A stretch of DNA of 11,493 nt from an uncultured Collinsella sp. (GCA_902475825.1 CABSBA010000033.1:1-11493), one strand, 5' to 3'. Numbered from the stretch's first letter, positions 1-9,784 are shown. Numbers and translations are program-made. Notes: generated by a model not told the origin, from the letters alone.

Positions 1-192
1 GATGCCGCCCTGCATGAGATCGCCCGTATGGCGCTTGCCCGCAAGACCGGCGCCCGCGGCCTGCGCTCCATCTGCGAGGACGTGCTGCAGCAGACGATGT
101 TTGACCTGCCCAGCGAGGAGGGCGTCACCAAGGTCATCGTGACCGAAGCCTCCGTAAAGGGCGAAGAACAGCCCCAACGCATCTACGGGTAA
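1..192 (+). CDS. clpX: ATP-dependent Clp protease ATP-binding subunit ClpX (C-terminal end only)
   Basis: The frame is open from the first base of the window and ends at TAA 190-192, giving the last 63 residues. They contain KTGARGLRSICEDVLQQ followed by TMFDLPS, the C-terminal small-domain signature of ClpX (sensor-2 region GARGLR, then the FDLPS segment). ClpX is the cytoplasmic AAA+ unfoldase that feeds tagged substrates to ClpP. The N-terminal zinc domain and the Walker motifs lie outside the window. A strong intrinsic terminator follows 22 bases after the stop, so the clpX transcript probably ends there and valS is transcribed separately. The order clpX then valS-folC is common in this group and in Firmicutes. 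HslU has a related C-terminus, but the FDLPS segment and the gene context favour ClpX. Confidence 0.87.
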   Translation, partial: DAALHEIARMALARKTGARGLRSICEDVLQQTMFDLPSEEGVTKVIVTEASVKGEEQPQRIYG

Positions 193-214
193 ACCAGCCA
201 AAAACGTGTTTGCT

Positions 215-250
215 AATAGCCTCCGACCATCCGCGGTCGGAGGCTATTTT
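215..250 (+). terminator. Intrinsic terminator of clpX
   Basis: A perfect 14-bp stem (AATAGCCTCCGACC at 215-228, GGTCGGAGGCTATT at 235-248) closes a 6-nt loop. The 3' arm runs directly into TTTT at 247-250, then an A/T-rich stretch. This is the only fully canonical rho-independent terminator in the window. Confidence 0.9.
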
Positions 251-293
251 ATATATGCGCAATAACCCCAACTACCTGTGCTATTCTGTGTGT

Positions 294-322
294 TTGTTTA
301 AGCCTCGGCAAAGTCATATCAG
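294..322 (+). promoter_or_regulatory. Possible weak sigma-70-type promoter for valS
   Basis: TTGTTT (294-299) and TATCAG (317-322) are separated by 17 bp. They match the consensus at 3/6 and 4/6 positions and lie between the clpX terminator and the nested palindrome in the valS leader. The match is weak, and the call rests mainly on position. If it is right, the transcript carries the whole 344-459 hairpin in its 5' UTR. Confidence 0.25.
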
Positions 323-343
323 ACTGAAGTAATCGATACCTAA

Positions 344-459
344 GGGGAGGAATGTAGGCCCGATTTTCGTAGATTCCGCACGAGCCGAAGACCACTTAAT
401 GTGGTCTTCGAGCGAGCCCAGGACCTGACCGAGCGAAAATCGGGCCTACATTCCTCCCC
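344..459. repeat. Nested palindromic element, family A copy 1 (valS leader)
   Basis: The outer arms are a perfect 26-bp inverted repeat (344-369 starting GGGGAGGAATGTAGG; 434-459 ending TACATTCCTCCCC). Between them lies an inner perfect 10-bp hairpin, CGAAGACCAC (386-395) and GTGGTCTTCG (401-410), with loop TTAAT. The reverse complement of the interior shares a core of about 50 bp with the element at 3192-3299: GTCCTG, GCTCG, the inner hairpin with loop ATTAA, then GGCTCGTGCGGAA. The outer arms of the two elements are unrelated. It ends 20 bp before the valS ATG, so in mRNA it would put a very stable stem next to the ribosome binding site. No T-box signature is present. It may be a mobile palindromic repeat or a leader control element. 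Confidence 0.85.
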
Positions 460-479
460 GGCGGGACAGGGAGAGATAT

Positions 480-3176
<2,697 letters not shown>

Positions 3177-3191
3177 GCGGTACGGGGGGAC

Positions 3192-3299
3192 GCGGTTTGG
3201 GGCATTGCTCGCTACTGCGAACAGTCCTGCTCGCACGAAGGCCACATTAAGTGGCCTTCGGCTCGTGCGGAACTTGTATCGAGCAAAGCCCCAAACCGC
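3192..3299. repeat. Nested palindromic element, family A copy 2 (downstream of valS)
   Basis: It begins 15 bp after the valS stop. The outer arms pair over 20 bp with one mismatch (3192-3211, GCGGTTTGGGGCATTGCTCG; 3280-3299, CGAGCAAAGCCCCAAACCGC). The inner hairpin is CGAAGGCCAC (3236-3245) and GTGGCCTTCG (3251-3260), loop ATTAA, followed by GCTCGTGCGGAA. The core is homologous to the copy at 344-459 but lies in opposite orientation. The inner stem differs by a compensated A-T to G-C pair, which suggests selection on structure. No T-tract follows, so it is not a standard terminator, though it could protect the 3' end of the valS mRNA. Confidence 0.85.
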
Positions 3300-3334
3300 T
3301 CCCATAGCGGTTACGGGGGCGTCCGCTGCCTGGT

Positions 3335-3356
3335 AGGGCCACTTGGTTGTGGCCTT
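3335..3356 (+). other. Small hairpin between valS and folC
   Basis: AGGGCCAC (3335-3342) pairs with GTGGCCTT (3349-3356), one pair being G-T, around a 6-nt loop. The GGCCAC/GTGGCC stem resembles the inner hairpin of the family A elements, so this may be a decayed relative. Function unknown. Confidence 0.35.
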
Positions 3357-3397
3357 GATCTCGCTGCAAAGCGGTGTTTGGCTGATATTTTGAATGG

Positions 3398-3430
3398 GAG
3401 GGGCTCGTTGTTGCTTACGGGCCTCTTTTT
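3398..3430 (+). terminator. Possible weak terminator or attenuator before folC
   Basis: GAGG (3398-3401) and CTCG (3404-3407) can pair with CGGG (3418-3421) and CCTC (3422-3425) around a two-base bulge, followed at once by TTTTT (3426-3430). It lies 20 bp before the folC ATG and after valS. It could therefore end valS transcription or attenuate folC read-through. The stem is imperfect, so confidence is low. Confidence 0.35.
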
Positions 3431-3450
3431 ATGTTGAGGGGACTTTGGCT

Positions 3451-4794
3451 ATGGCAAAGCGTTCTGGGTTGTATTCGGTGCCGTTTGAGGTTCCGGAGCT
3501 TTCTTTTGATGAGGCTGTTGCACTTGCGGCTGATACGGGCAAGATTGCGCGTTATTCCACGCCGCTGCTCGAGACTGTCGTCGAGATGCTCGATGAGCTT
3601 GGTCGTCCTGACGAGTTCTATGATTGCGTCCAGATAGCCGGTACCAATGGAAAGACCTCGACGACGCGATTCTCGGCTGCCATTCTTCGTGGCGAGGGCC
3701 TTAAGACGGCGCTCTTTACTTCTCCTCATCTGGTGCGTTATCCCGAGCGTATGGAGATTGATGGAAAGGTCGTCTCAGACGAGGTCTTTGCCCATGGTGT
3801 CTCTGCGGCGTATGAGGCGGGCCGTCGTCTCAATGCGCGTCGTGAGGCGGCGGGTGAGGAGCTCCGATCTATTACGCCCTTCGATCTTTTGTCCGTGGCT
3901 GGTTTGACTATGTTTGCCGAGGCTTGCGTGGACGTGGCCGTGCTTGAGGTTGGCATGGGCGGACGCTGGGATGCTACGAGTGCGACCGATCCCGTGGCCG
4001 TCGCCATTACGGGCATTGGACTCGACCATACGAAGGTCCTTGGCGATACGCTCGAAGCCATTGCTGGGGAGAAGGCTGCGGTTATTAAGCCTGGGCGCTT
4101 GGTTGTTTTGGGTGAGGGCACGCATGAGGCGAGTGTTCAGTGTGTGATGGATGCCCGTTGTCGTGAGTGCGGCGTAGTGCCGCTCGTGGTGAGCCACACG
4201 ACGACCAAACTTCCGGCACACGTGGGCGACACGGTTGAGTTTAGCTGCACCACGCCGCGTGCGATCTATACGTCGAGCATGGTCAAGCCGGCCTATCAGC
4301 CGCAGAATGCCGCGTGCGCGATTATGCTGTGCGAGGGCTATCTGGGTCGCGAGCTCGACCATGAGGCGCTCGACGCTTCTCTTATGGGCTGCCCCACGCC
4401 GGGTCGCTTTGATGTGCTGGGAACCGATCCGCTCAAGTTGATCGATGCCTGCCATAACCCCCAGAGCTGCGAGAACTTTGTGAGCGCGCTGGACGAGATT
4501 GATCCGTGCGTAGAGAATCGCCCCACGCTGCTGTGCGCCGCGCTAGCAGACAAGGACGTGGCGGGCATCGTCGACGTGCTGATTCCAGCCTTCCCGCGCG
4601 TGGTTGTGACGCAGACCGATTCCGATCGCGCCCTGCCGGCAGAGGAGCTTGCTGCCCTGGTGGATGCCGACAAGCTCGCGGGCGTGTACCCCAGCGTATC
4701 CGACGCCCTCGCTGCCCTCGATGCCGCTGGCGAGCCCTTCGTAGCAGCCGGCACCATCACCCTAGCCGGCGAAGTGGCCGGCTTGCTCCGTTAA
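3451..4794 (+). CDS. folC: Bifunctional folylpolyglutamate synthase / dihydrofolate synthase
   Basis: FolC is an ATP-dependent Mur-ligase-fold enzyme. It adds glutamate to dihydropteroate and/or extends the folate polyglutamate tail in the cytoplasm. The ATG at 3451 is chosen because TGAGGGG (3435-3441) lies 9 bases upstream; the frame is open further upstream but without a ribosome binding site. The resulting 447 residues are typical for the family. Visible are the P-loop QIAGTNGKTST (G64-S70), TSPHLVRYPERM (90-101), LEVGMGGRWDATS (165-177, metal-site glutamate), a GLDHTKVLG segment near 190, GEKAAVIKPG, and DACHNP in the C-terminal domain where DGAHNP is usual. The valS-folC order is widespread. 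The first half uses many T-ending codons, unlike valS, which suggests lower expression. Confidence 0.97.
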   Translation: MAKRSGLYSVPFEVPELSFDEAVALAADTGKIARYSTPLLETVVEMLDELGRPDEFYDCVQIAGTNGKTSTTRFSAAILRGEGLKTALFTSPHLVRYPERMEIDGKVVSDEVFAHGVSAAYEAGRRLNARREAAGEELRSITPFDLLSVAGLTMFAEACVDVAVLEVGMGGRWDATSATDPVAVAITGIGLDHTKVLGDTLEAIAGEKAAVIKPGRLVVLGEGTHEASVQCVMDARCRECGVVPLVVSHTTTKLPAHVGDTVEFSCTTPRAIYTSSMVKPAYQPQNAACAIMLCEGYLGRELDHEALDASLMGCPTPGRFDVLGTDPLKLIDACHNPQSCENFVSALDEIDPCVENRPTLLCAALADKDVAGIVDVLIPAFPRVVVTQTDSDRALPAEELAALVDADKLAGVYPSVSDALAALDAAGEPFVAAGTITLAGEVAGLLR

Positions 4795-4808
4795 CCCATC
4801 CCCTCATC

Positions 4809-4875
4809 AGTTGCGGTGAAATAGTTCCTGTTTTTGGGCTCTAGCAGCCCATCCAGGAACTATTCCACCGCAACT
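4809..4875. repeat. Palindromic element, family B copy 1 (folC/peptidase convergent gap)
   Basis: The 22-bp arms are AGTTGCGGTGAAATAGTTCC plus TG (4809-4830) and CAGGAACTATTCCACCGCAA plus CT (4854-4875), with one mismatch. An inner hairpin, TGGGCT (4835-4840) with AGCCCA (4846-4851), sits in the loop. The same arms recur at 6350-6416 with a different interior. It lies between the 3' ends of two convergent genes and could act as a transcription barrier or mRNA-end stabiliser for both. Neither side carries a T-tract. Confidence 0.88.
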
Positions 4876-4899
4876 TAGTTTGGGGGCTTGGGGACCAGG

Positions 4900-5988
4900 C
4901 TAGTCTAGGCGGACTGGGTCGTGGGGGTAGGCGTTGAGAATCTCGACGCCGGACTCGGTGACCAGGGCCAGGTCCTCGATGCGGACGCCGGTGTGGCCGG
5001 GGAGATAGATGCCCGGCTCGATAGAGAATGTCATGCCCGGCTCTACGACCTGCTCGTTGACAAGTGAGACGTCGCCCGGCTCGTGGTCCTGCAGGCCGAT
5101 CGAGTGTCCCAGGCGATGCGTAAAGTACTGCCCATAGCCCGCTTGCTCAATTACGTCGCGCGCGGCGCGGTCCAGGTCGCACATGCGCACGCCTGGTGCG
5201 ATGAGCGCCTCAGCGGCCTCATTGGCGCGGCGCACGATGTCGTAGATGCGCGCCGTCTCCTCGTCCGGCTCGCCCCAAAAGAACGTGCGCGTCATGTCCG
5301 AGCAGTAGTTGCGGCGGCGTCCGCCAATGTCGAACAGTACCACGTCGCCACGCTTGAGTACGGTGTCGTCGGGCTCGTGGTGCGGGTTGCCGGCGTTGGC
5401 GCCAAAGCTCACGATGGGCGGAAAACTAAAGCCCTCGCAGCCGTGCTTGCGGTACAGACCGAGCATCTGGTCGGCAATTTCGCGCTCCGTTACGCCCTCG
5501 TGGACGAGCTTGATGGCGTCGGCCATCACGGCGTCGTTGGCGACCGAGGATGCGCGCATCAGCTCCTGCTCGGCTTCGTCCTTGTGGGTGCGCGCGGCGG
5601 TGACGGCAAAGTCGCCCAGGAAAAACTCGCTGGCGGCGTGACGATCCATAAGGGGCATCAAAAAGCCGGAGCGCATGACGGTGTCGATGCCGAGCGGTTT
5701 GGTCGGATCGACCTCGCGAGCGATGGCGTCGGCCACGACGTCGGTATCGGTGTGATAGGCGACGCGGGCATTGTCATACTCGGGCAGCTGATGCAGGGCA
5801 TTGACCAAGATCACGGGCTCGCAATCGCGTGCGAGCAGTACACCGCAAAAACGCTCGAACATATCGGCATAAAAGCCGGTCAGGTAGTAAATCGACCACG
5901 GGTCGTTTACGAGCAGCTGCGCGCCGGGGTGCTGAGCCTCGAGCGCATCGAGCACGCGCGCCACACGCTGGTCATCGACATGTGCCAT
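4900..5988 (-). CDS. M24 family Xaa-Pro peptidase (aminopeptidase P / prolidase type)
   Basis: This is a 362-residue cytoplasmic metallopeptidase predicted to cleave Xaa-Pro peptide bonds. An N-terminal creatinase-like domain (about 1-130; note NDPWSIYYLTGF) is followed by a pita-bread catalytic domain. The five expected metal ligands are present: D220 (VLFDIGG), D231 (SDMTRTFF), H295 (HRLGHSIGL), E324 (SIEPGIY) and E338 (VRIEDL). The catalytic-type histidine lies in NPHHEP (203-204). The length fits the short prolidases of Gram-positive bacteria. It starts at ATG (5988 reading leftward) with AGGA at 5995-5998 and has its own promoter upstream. It is a single-gene unit convergent with folC. 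Whether it is a dipeptidase or an aminopeptidase cannot be told from sequence. Confidence 0.94.
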   Translation of the reverse strand: MAHVDDQRVARVLDALEAQHPGAQLLVNDPWSIYYLTGFYADMFERFCGVLLARDCEPVILVNALHQLPEYDNARVAYHTDTDVVADAIAREVDPTKPLGIDTVMRSGFLMPLMDRHAASEFFLGDFAVTAARTHKDEAEQELMRASSVANDAVMADAIKLVHEGVTEREIADQMLGLYRKHGCEGFSFPPIVSFGANAGNPHHEPDDTVLKRGDVVLFDIGGRRRNYCSDMTRTFFWGEPDEETARIYDIVRRANEAAEALIAPGVRMCDLDRAARDVIEQAGYGQYFTHRLGHSIGLQDHEPGDVSLVNEQVVEPGMTFSIEPGIYLPGHTGVRIEDLALVTESGVEILNAYPHDPVRLD

Positions 5989-6015
5989 GAAACATCCTTT
6001 CGCTAGGGTGCCACC

Positions 6016-6043
6016 ATGGTATCCCCAATGCCAGGGTAGTCAA
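6016..6043 (-). promoter_or_regulatory. Promoter of the Xaa-Pro peptidase gene
   Basis: Reading the minus strand, TTGACT (6043-6038) and TACCAT (6021-6016) are separated by 16 bp. They match the -35 consensus at 5/6 and the -10 at 4/6. The peptidase ATG is 27 bases beyond the -10 box. The -10 region overlaps the 8-bp palindrome ACCATGGT. Confidence 0.55.
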
Positions 6044-6117
6044 TTTGCTACGGGTCTATTTTAGCTGCGTCAAACATGCGAAATGATTTTTTTGGGGCGG
6101 GCTGATAGGTAAAAGTA

Positions 6118-6307
6118 GTCAATACAGTCCCGTCCCAAATGGGCTGCTTTCAAAACTATGGCGGATTACGGGGCTGGACCTGTATTACTTGACCATGGGA
6201 AAAATCGCGAAATTAAAACCGCAGGTAGAGAGCTTATCAAAAATCGATAATTGCCGGTATGGATGGGGGTCTCCGAATCAGCCCCGTAATCCGACATAGT
6301 TTTGAAA
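6118..6307. repeat. Long inverted repeat, family C, with about 100-nt interior
   Basis: The 28-bp arms at 6148-6175 (starting TTTCAAAACTATGGCGGATT) and 6280-6307 (ending CCGACATAGTTTTGAAA) match at 27 of 28 positions. The 104-nt interior is A/T-richer than its surroundings and has no convincing ORF. A second, overlapping dyad exists on the left: GTCAATACAGTCC (6118-6130) against GGACCTGTATTACTTGAC (6176-6193), imperfect, enclosing CCCA-AA-TGGG (6134-6143). The left part is therefore a nested palindrome in its own right. It could be a non-autonomous mobile element, a structured RNA, or two overlapping repeat units. No transposase is adjacent. Confidence 0.75.
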
Positions 6308-6349
6308 TGGCATTAAAGTAGACACAGGCTAAATCCTTTGTCGCATCGA

Positions 6350-6416
6350 AGTTGCGGTGGAATAGTTCCTGTTTGCCGGGGTAATGGCCTAAAACAGGAA
6401 CTATTCCACCGCAACT
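6350..6416. repeat. Palindromic element, family B copy 2 (end of the redox operon)
   Basis: This is a perfect 25-bp inverted repeat (6350-6374, starting AGTTGCGGTGGAATAGTTCC; 6392-6416, ending ATTCCACCGCAACT) around a 17-nt loop. The outer 22 bases are the arm sequence of the element at 4809-4875; the loop is unrelated. It lies 36 bp beyond the stop of the minus-strand operon, so both copies are at transcript 3' ends. No T-tract on either strand. Confidence 0.9.
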
Positions 6417-6452
6417 GCAAACGCTGATGAAGGTCCGTTCTAAATTAGCTGC

Positions 6453-6851
6453 TTAGGCTGGGTCGATGTCCATGCTGGCGATGAGGTCGATGTTGGTGTT
6501 GAGGAGGTTCTCTAGCACGACGTCGCCCATGTGGATGGGGGCGTCGATGACCAGACCGCGGATGAGGTCCATCGCCTGGGCGTGGAGCGCCAGCGGGATA
6601 GCTTCGGCCGTGCGCACGGGCAGCAGCGCCTCGTCGCCGCCGGATACGGCCACGGTAGTGGTGAGCACGCGCATGGGGCAGGTGAGCTCCTGATGTGCGA
6701 ACGTATCACCGCGCGGGCAGCTGTTGCCGGTCACGGAGCGCACCTCTACCACGGCGTCGTCTGCGTCACGCTCCACCTCCACGGTCAAGAGGCATTCGGA
6801 TGGGCAGGTGGTGCAGTTGAACCGCAGCGTTTCGATCGCGTTTGTGCTCAT
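6453..6851 (-). CDS. DUF1667 cysteine-rich protein, redox operon partner
   Basis: This is a 132-residue cytoplasmic protein starting MSTNAIETL. The ATG at 6851 is preceded by GAGGAGG (6867-6861), which lies inside the end of the upstream gene; only 4 bases separate that gene's stop from this start. A longer frame to 6890 is open but overlaps the upstream gene and lacks this signal. Cysteines C13, C16, C20, C45 and C58 (CTTCPSEC, then SCPRG, then TCPMR) form the cluster typical of DUF1667 and could hold an iron-sulfur centre or zinc. The family is routinely encoded beside GlpA-like and FAD oxidoreductase genes. It may pass electrons in the place of GlpC, but its biochemical role is not established. 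Confidence 0.87.
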   Translation of the reverse strand: MSTNAIETLRFNCTTCPSECLLTVEVERDADDAVVEVRSVTGNSCPRGDTFAHQELTCPMRVLTTTVAVSGGDEALLPVRTAEAIPLALHAQAMDLIRGLVIDAPIHMGDVVLENLLNTNIDLIASMDIDPA

Positions 6852-6855
6852 GGCT

Positions 6856-8256
6856 TTACGCCTCCTCAATGGGATCGACGGACAGGACAATTTCGCTAAC
6901 GCCCAGGTCGAGTGCGCGCTGAATCACCTTTGCCGGCAGCGGGAAGCTTTCCATGACGCTCGGTTTAAACGGGCGGACCTTGCCTGCAAACAGTTCTTCG
7001 TCGCCTGCTAGAATGCGCACGCGGGCGGCGTCGACCGGTCGGCGCACGCGGAAGTTGAGTTTGGTGAGTGCCACAGCCGTAATGCGTCCCGGCAGTGCGT
7101 AGCCAGCGATACCGGCAGGGGAGACCGTGAGCTGGCAGCCTAGGCCCGCGGCGCCCGCATCGGCCCCAGCACCACAGCCCGACGCGTACGCCGCCGCAGC
7201 CGCACCGGCGCGCTCGGACTCGGTCGTCACGTTGTCTGCCAGGTCGTGCACGTGCAGCACGTTTCCGCAGGCAAAGATGCCAGGCACGCCCGTTTGCAGG
7301 CTCTGGTCCACCACGGCGCCGCGCGTGCGCGGGTCAAGTTCAACGCCCGCGCCCACCGAAAGCTCGTTCTCGGGAATCAGACCCACCGAAAGCAGCAACG
7401 TGTCGCACGGAACAACGCGCTCGGTTCCCGGAATGGGCGTCAGGCGCTCGTCGACCTTACTCACCTCGACGGCCTCCACGCGGTCGTGTCCGATTACGCG
7501 TGTGACGGTAGTAGACAGGTGAAGCGGAATGCCAAAGTCGTCCAGGCAGTTCTTGACGTTGCGGCGCAGACCGTTGGCGTACGGCATGAGCTCGTACACG
7601 CCCTCGACGGAAATCCCCTCGAGCGTACAGCGGCGCGCCATGATAAGCCCGATGTCGCCCGAGCCCAAAATGACGGCGCGCGAGCCGGGCTTGAGGTTTT
7701 CGATATTGATGTATCGCTGCGCCAGGCCGGCCGTAAATACGCCGGCGGGACGGCTGCCAGGGATCTTGATCTCGCTGCGCGTGCGCTCGCGGCATCCCAT
7801 AGCAAGGACGACCGCACGCCCGGTGAGCTGAAGCATGCCGGTACGGCTCATGAGCGTGACGGTATGGACTGTGGCATCTCCTGTACCTTCGTCCGTGTCC
7901 GGGTCGCCCACACACGCGCCCTCGCCCGAATCAATCCCAATCACCATACTGCCCAAGAACAGCGCAATGTCGGTTGCGCGCACCTGGTCGATAAAGCGTT
8001 GGGCGTACTCGGGGCCGGTGAGTTCCTGCTTAAAGTGCGAAAGGCCAAAACCGGGGTGGATGCATTGGCGCAGGATACCGCCCAGATGCTGCTCGCGCTC
8101 CACGATGGCCACGTGGGCGCCGGCCTTATGTGCGGCAAGCGCAGCCGCCATGCCAGCAGGTCCACCGCCGATGACGACCACGTCGAAGGCCTGCGTCGAT
8201 ACCGACGCTACAGCTCCGGCCTCCGCGCGTCCGTCGCGCATATCAAACGTAGCCAT
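6856..8256 (-). CDS. FAD/NAD(P)-dependent pyridine nucleotide-disulfide-type oxidoreductase
   Basis: This 466-residue flavoprotein has two Rossmann nucleotide-binding motifs: GGGPAG (30-35, FAD) and GSGDIG (198-203, NAD(P)). Also visible are GGILRQCIHPGFG (C65, a conserved cysteine of this subfamily), MGCRERTRSE (153-162), and GIFACGNVLHVHD (326-338), the C-terminal FAD-binding signature. A stretch around 346-375 is Ala/Gly-rich, a likely lineage-specific loop. The ATG at 8256 is one base after the TAG of the GlpA-like gene, so the two are translationally coupled. In related operons this protein accompanies a GlpA-like dehydrogenase and DUF1667, probably moving electrons between the flavin and NAD(P) or another acceptor. 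Glycerol-3-phosphate as substrate is inferred from the neighbour. Confidence 0.92.
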   Translation of the reverse strand: MATFDMRDGRAEAGAVASVSTQAFDVVVIGGGPAGMAAALAAHKAGAHVAIVEREQHLGGILRQCIHPGFGLSHFKQELTGPEYAQRFIDQVRATDIALFLGSMVIGIDSGEGACVGDPDTDEGTGDATVHTVTLMSRTGMLQLTGRAVVLAMGCRERTRSEIKIPGSRPAGVFTAGLAQRYINIENLKPGSRAVILGSGDIGLIMARRCTLEGISVEGVYELMPYANGLRRNVKNCLDDFGIPLHLSTTVTRVIGHDRVEAVEVSKVDERLTPIPGTERVVPCDTLLLSVGLIPENELSVGAGVELDPRTRGAVVDQSLQTGVPGIFACGNVLHVHDLADNVTTESERAGAAAAAYASGCGAGADAGAAGLGCQLTVSPAGIAGYALPGRITAVALTKLNFRVRRPVDAARVRILAGDEELFAGKVRPFKPSVMESFPLPAKVIQRALDLGVSEIVLSVDPIEEA

Positions 8257-8257
8257 C

Positions 8258-9739
8258 CTAGCGCACCCCCTTCAGCGGTCCCTCGACCAACCAAGATCCG
8301 GCATCCTCCAACAACACCTTGCTAGGGTCGCAGCCCAGTTCGCGCGCCAGGATCGCTACCACGCGGCTCTGGCAAAAGCCGCTCTGGCACCGACCCATGC
8401 CGGCACGACAGCGGCGCTTGACGCCCTCGACCGAAACCGCGCCCGGGCGGCGTCGGATCGCGGCCACGATCTCGGCCTCGGGCACCGTCTCGCAGCGGCA
8501 GACGATTTGCCCCCACGCGGGATCGGACTCAATGAGCTCTTCCTTGCGCGCAAGCGGGGCATGGTCAAAGTCGTCCGGCGCGCGGCGGATGGGGTCCCAG
8601 TCGCCGCGTTCGCGCAGGACCACGCCGGCATTGCGCAGTACCTGCTCCATGCGCTCAGCAATGGCCGGTGCGCTCGCGACGCCCGGCGACTGAATGCCCG
8701 CGGCCTGGAACAGGCCTGTCACCACGGCGGACTTTCCAATAAAGAAGTCGTTCGTTCCCTTAATGACCGGACGCCCGCCGGCAAACGCGCGCACCACGCG
8801 GCGCGTGTCCAGATCGGGCACCAGCTTGCGCGCACCGGTCAGGAGCGCGTCGACATCGGTAGCGTAGGTCTGTGTATCGCCTGGCTCGCGCTCGGCGGCC
8901 GTCGCGGTAATCACGGTGTTGCCGTGCACGGTTCCCGTGACGATAACGCCCTTGGACACCGGCGTGGGAACGGGATAGAGCGGCATGAGCGCACGTGGCT
9001 CCTTGTCCAGCACCACGATGTTGCCCTGGCGCCAGACCATCTGGAACTCCTCGGCGCCCGCCATATGCGAGATGTCTGCGGCACCGTTGCCCGCGGCGTT
9101 AATCAAGTAACGGCAGCGCACGTCGCCGGCGGGCGTCACCAGCGTAAAGCGCGCGCGGCCTTTGCCGTCGGCGGCAGTGCCCCCGTCAGCGCCGCCGGCA
9201 ACTTCAATGGCCTCCACCGGTGCGGAGCGCATAAACGTCACGCCGTTGGCAACGGCGTTCTCCAGCGCGGCGATGGCCACTTCAAATGGGTCGACGTAAC
9301 CGGTCGAGGGGCACCACAACGCGCATGTTGCGTCGGCGCTGGCACGCGGTTCCAGCTCGCGGATACGCTTGGGGCCAATGATCGCCAGCTCGGGCACGCC
9401 GTTGGCAAGGCCATTCTGGCGCAGCTTCTCCAGGTGCGCTCGGTCTTCGTCGTTGAAGCCCAGCACCATCGACCCGGTGCGGCGGAACAAAAATCCCAGC
9501 TCCTGGGCCCAGGTGCCATACAGCTCGCAACCGCGGGCGTTGACCTGCGCCTTTACGGTGCCCGGCGCCGGATCGTAGCCGGCGTGCACCAGGCCGCCGT
9601 TGGCCTTCGACGCGCCCAGCGCGATATCGTTGGCCGCTTCGACCACGCAAATGGACAAGTCATAGCGCGCGAGCTGCCGCGCGATGGCGCACCCGGTGAT
9701 GCCCGCGCCCACAATCGCGATATCAAACGTTTCTGCCAC
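8258..9739 (-). CDS. glpA: GlpA-like FAD-dependent dehydrogenase with BFD-type [2Fe-2S] domain
   Basis: This 493-residue DAO-fold flavoprotein is predicted to oxidise glycerol-3-phosphate to dihydroxyacetone phosphate or a related 2-hydroxy substrate. It shows the FAD Rossmann motif VGAGITG (G11-G16), GASKANGGLVHAGYDP, and a FAD-dependent C-terminal segment GLFQAAGIQSPG. A BFD-like domain follows with CRC (C414, C416) and GRCQSGFC (C451, C456), the expected four [2Fe-2S] cysteines; C444 is extra. The start is GTG at 9739, chosen for GGGAGG (9749-9744) four bases upstream and because the Rossmann motif begins at residue 7. It is the first gene of the three-gene operon. No glpC or glpK is visible. 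Length and the BFD domain match GlpA-type proteins, but L-2-hydroxyglutarate oxidase (LhgO)-like activity is an alternative. Confidence 0.88.
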   Translation of the reverse strand: MAETFDIAIVGAGITGCAIARQLARYDLSICVVEAANDIALGASKANGGLVHAGYDPAPGTVKAQVNARGCELYGTWAQELGFLFRRTGSMVLGFNDEDRAHLEKLRQNGLANGVPELAIIGPKRIRELEPRASADATCALWCPSTGYVDPFEVAIAALENAVANGVTFMRSAPVEAIEVAGGADGGTAADGKGRARFTLVTPAGDVRCRYLINAAGNGAADISHMAGAEEFQMVWRQGNIVVLDKEPRALMPLYPVPTPVSKGVIVTGTVHGNTVITATAAEREPGDTQTYATDVDALLTGARKLVPDLDTRRVVRAFAGGRPVIKGTNDFFIGKSAVVTGLFQAAGIQSPGVASAPAIAERMEQVLRNAGVVLRERGDWDPIRRAPDDFDHAPLARKEELIESDPAWGQIVCRCETVPEAEIVAAIRRRPGAVSVEGVKRRCRAGMGRCQSGFCQSRVVAILARELGCDPSKVLLEDAGSWLVEGPLKGVR

Positions 9740-9756
9740 GGTGCCTCCCAGACGAG

Positions 9757-9784
9757 TTGACAGGCTGTCAATAGGACTATCCTA
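9757..9784. promoter_or_regulatory. Two adjacent short palindromes upstream of the glpA-like gene
   Basis: TTGACAG-G-CTGTCAA (9757-9771) is a perfect 7-1-7 palindrome. TAGGA-CTA-TCCTA (9772-9784) is a perfect 5-3-5 palindrome abutting it. They lie 17-45 bp before the GTG start, where an operator would be expected. The minus-strand TTGACA could also serve as a -35 box, but no good -10 box follows at the right distance. The regulator is unknown. Confidence 0.45.

Noticed and set aside
250..479. T-box riboswitch in the valS leader
   Set aside because: No T-box sequence or specifier-loop layout was found. The leader is instead dominated by the 26-bp palindrome.
4809..4875. Standard bidirectional intrinsic terminator
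   Set aside because: The stem is strong, but neither flank has a run of T or A. It is listed as a repeat element instead.
5083..6006. A 307-codon plus-strand ORF opposite the peptidase
   Set aside because: It is antisense to a full M24 peptidase whose metal ligands are all in place.
7835..9760. A 641-codon plus-strand ORF opposite the redox operon
   Set aside because: It covers the GlpA-like gene antisense and has no domain or ribosome binding site. The minus-strand genes have clear motifs throughout.
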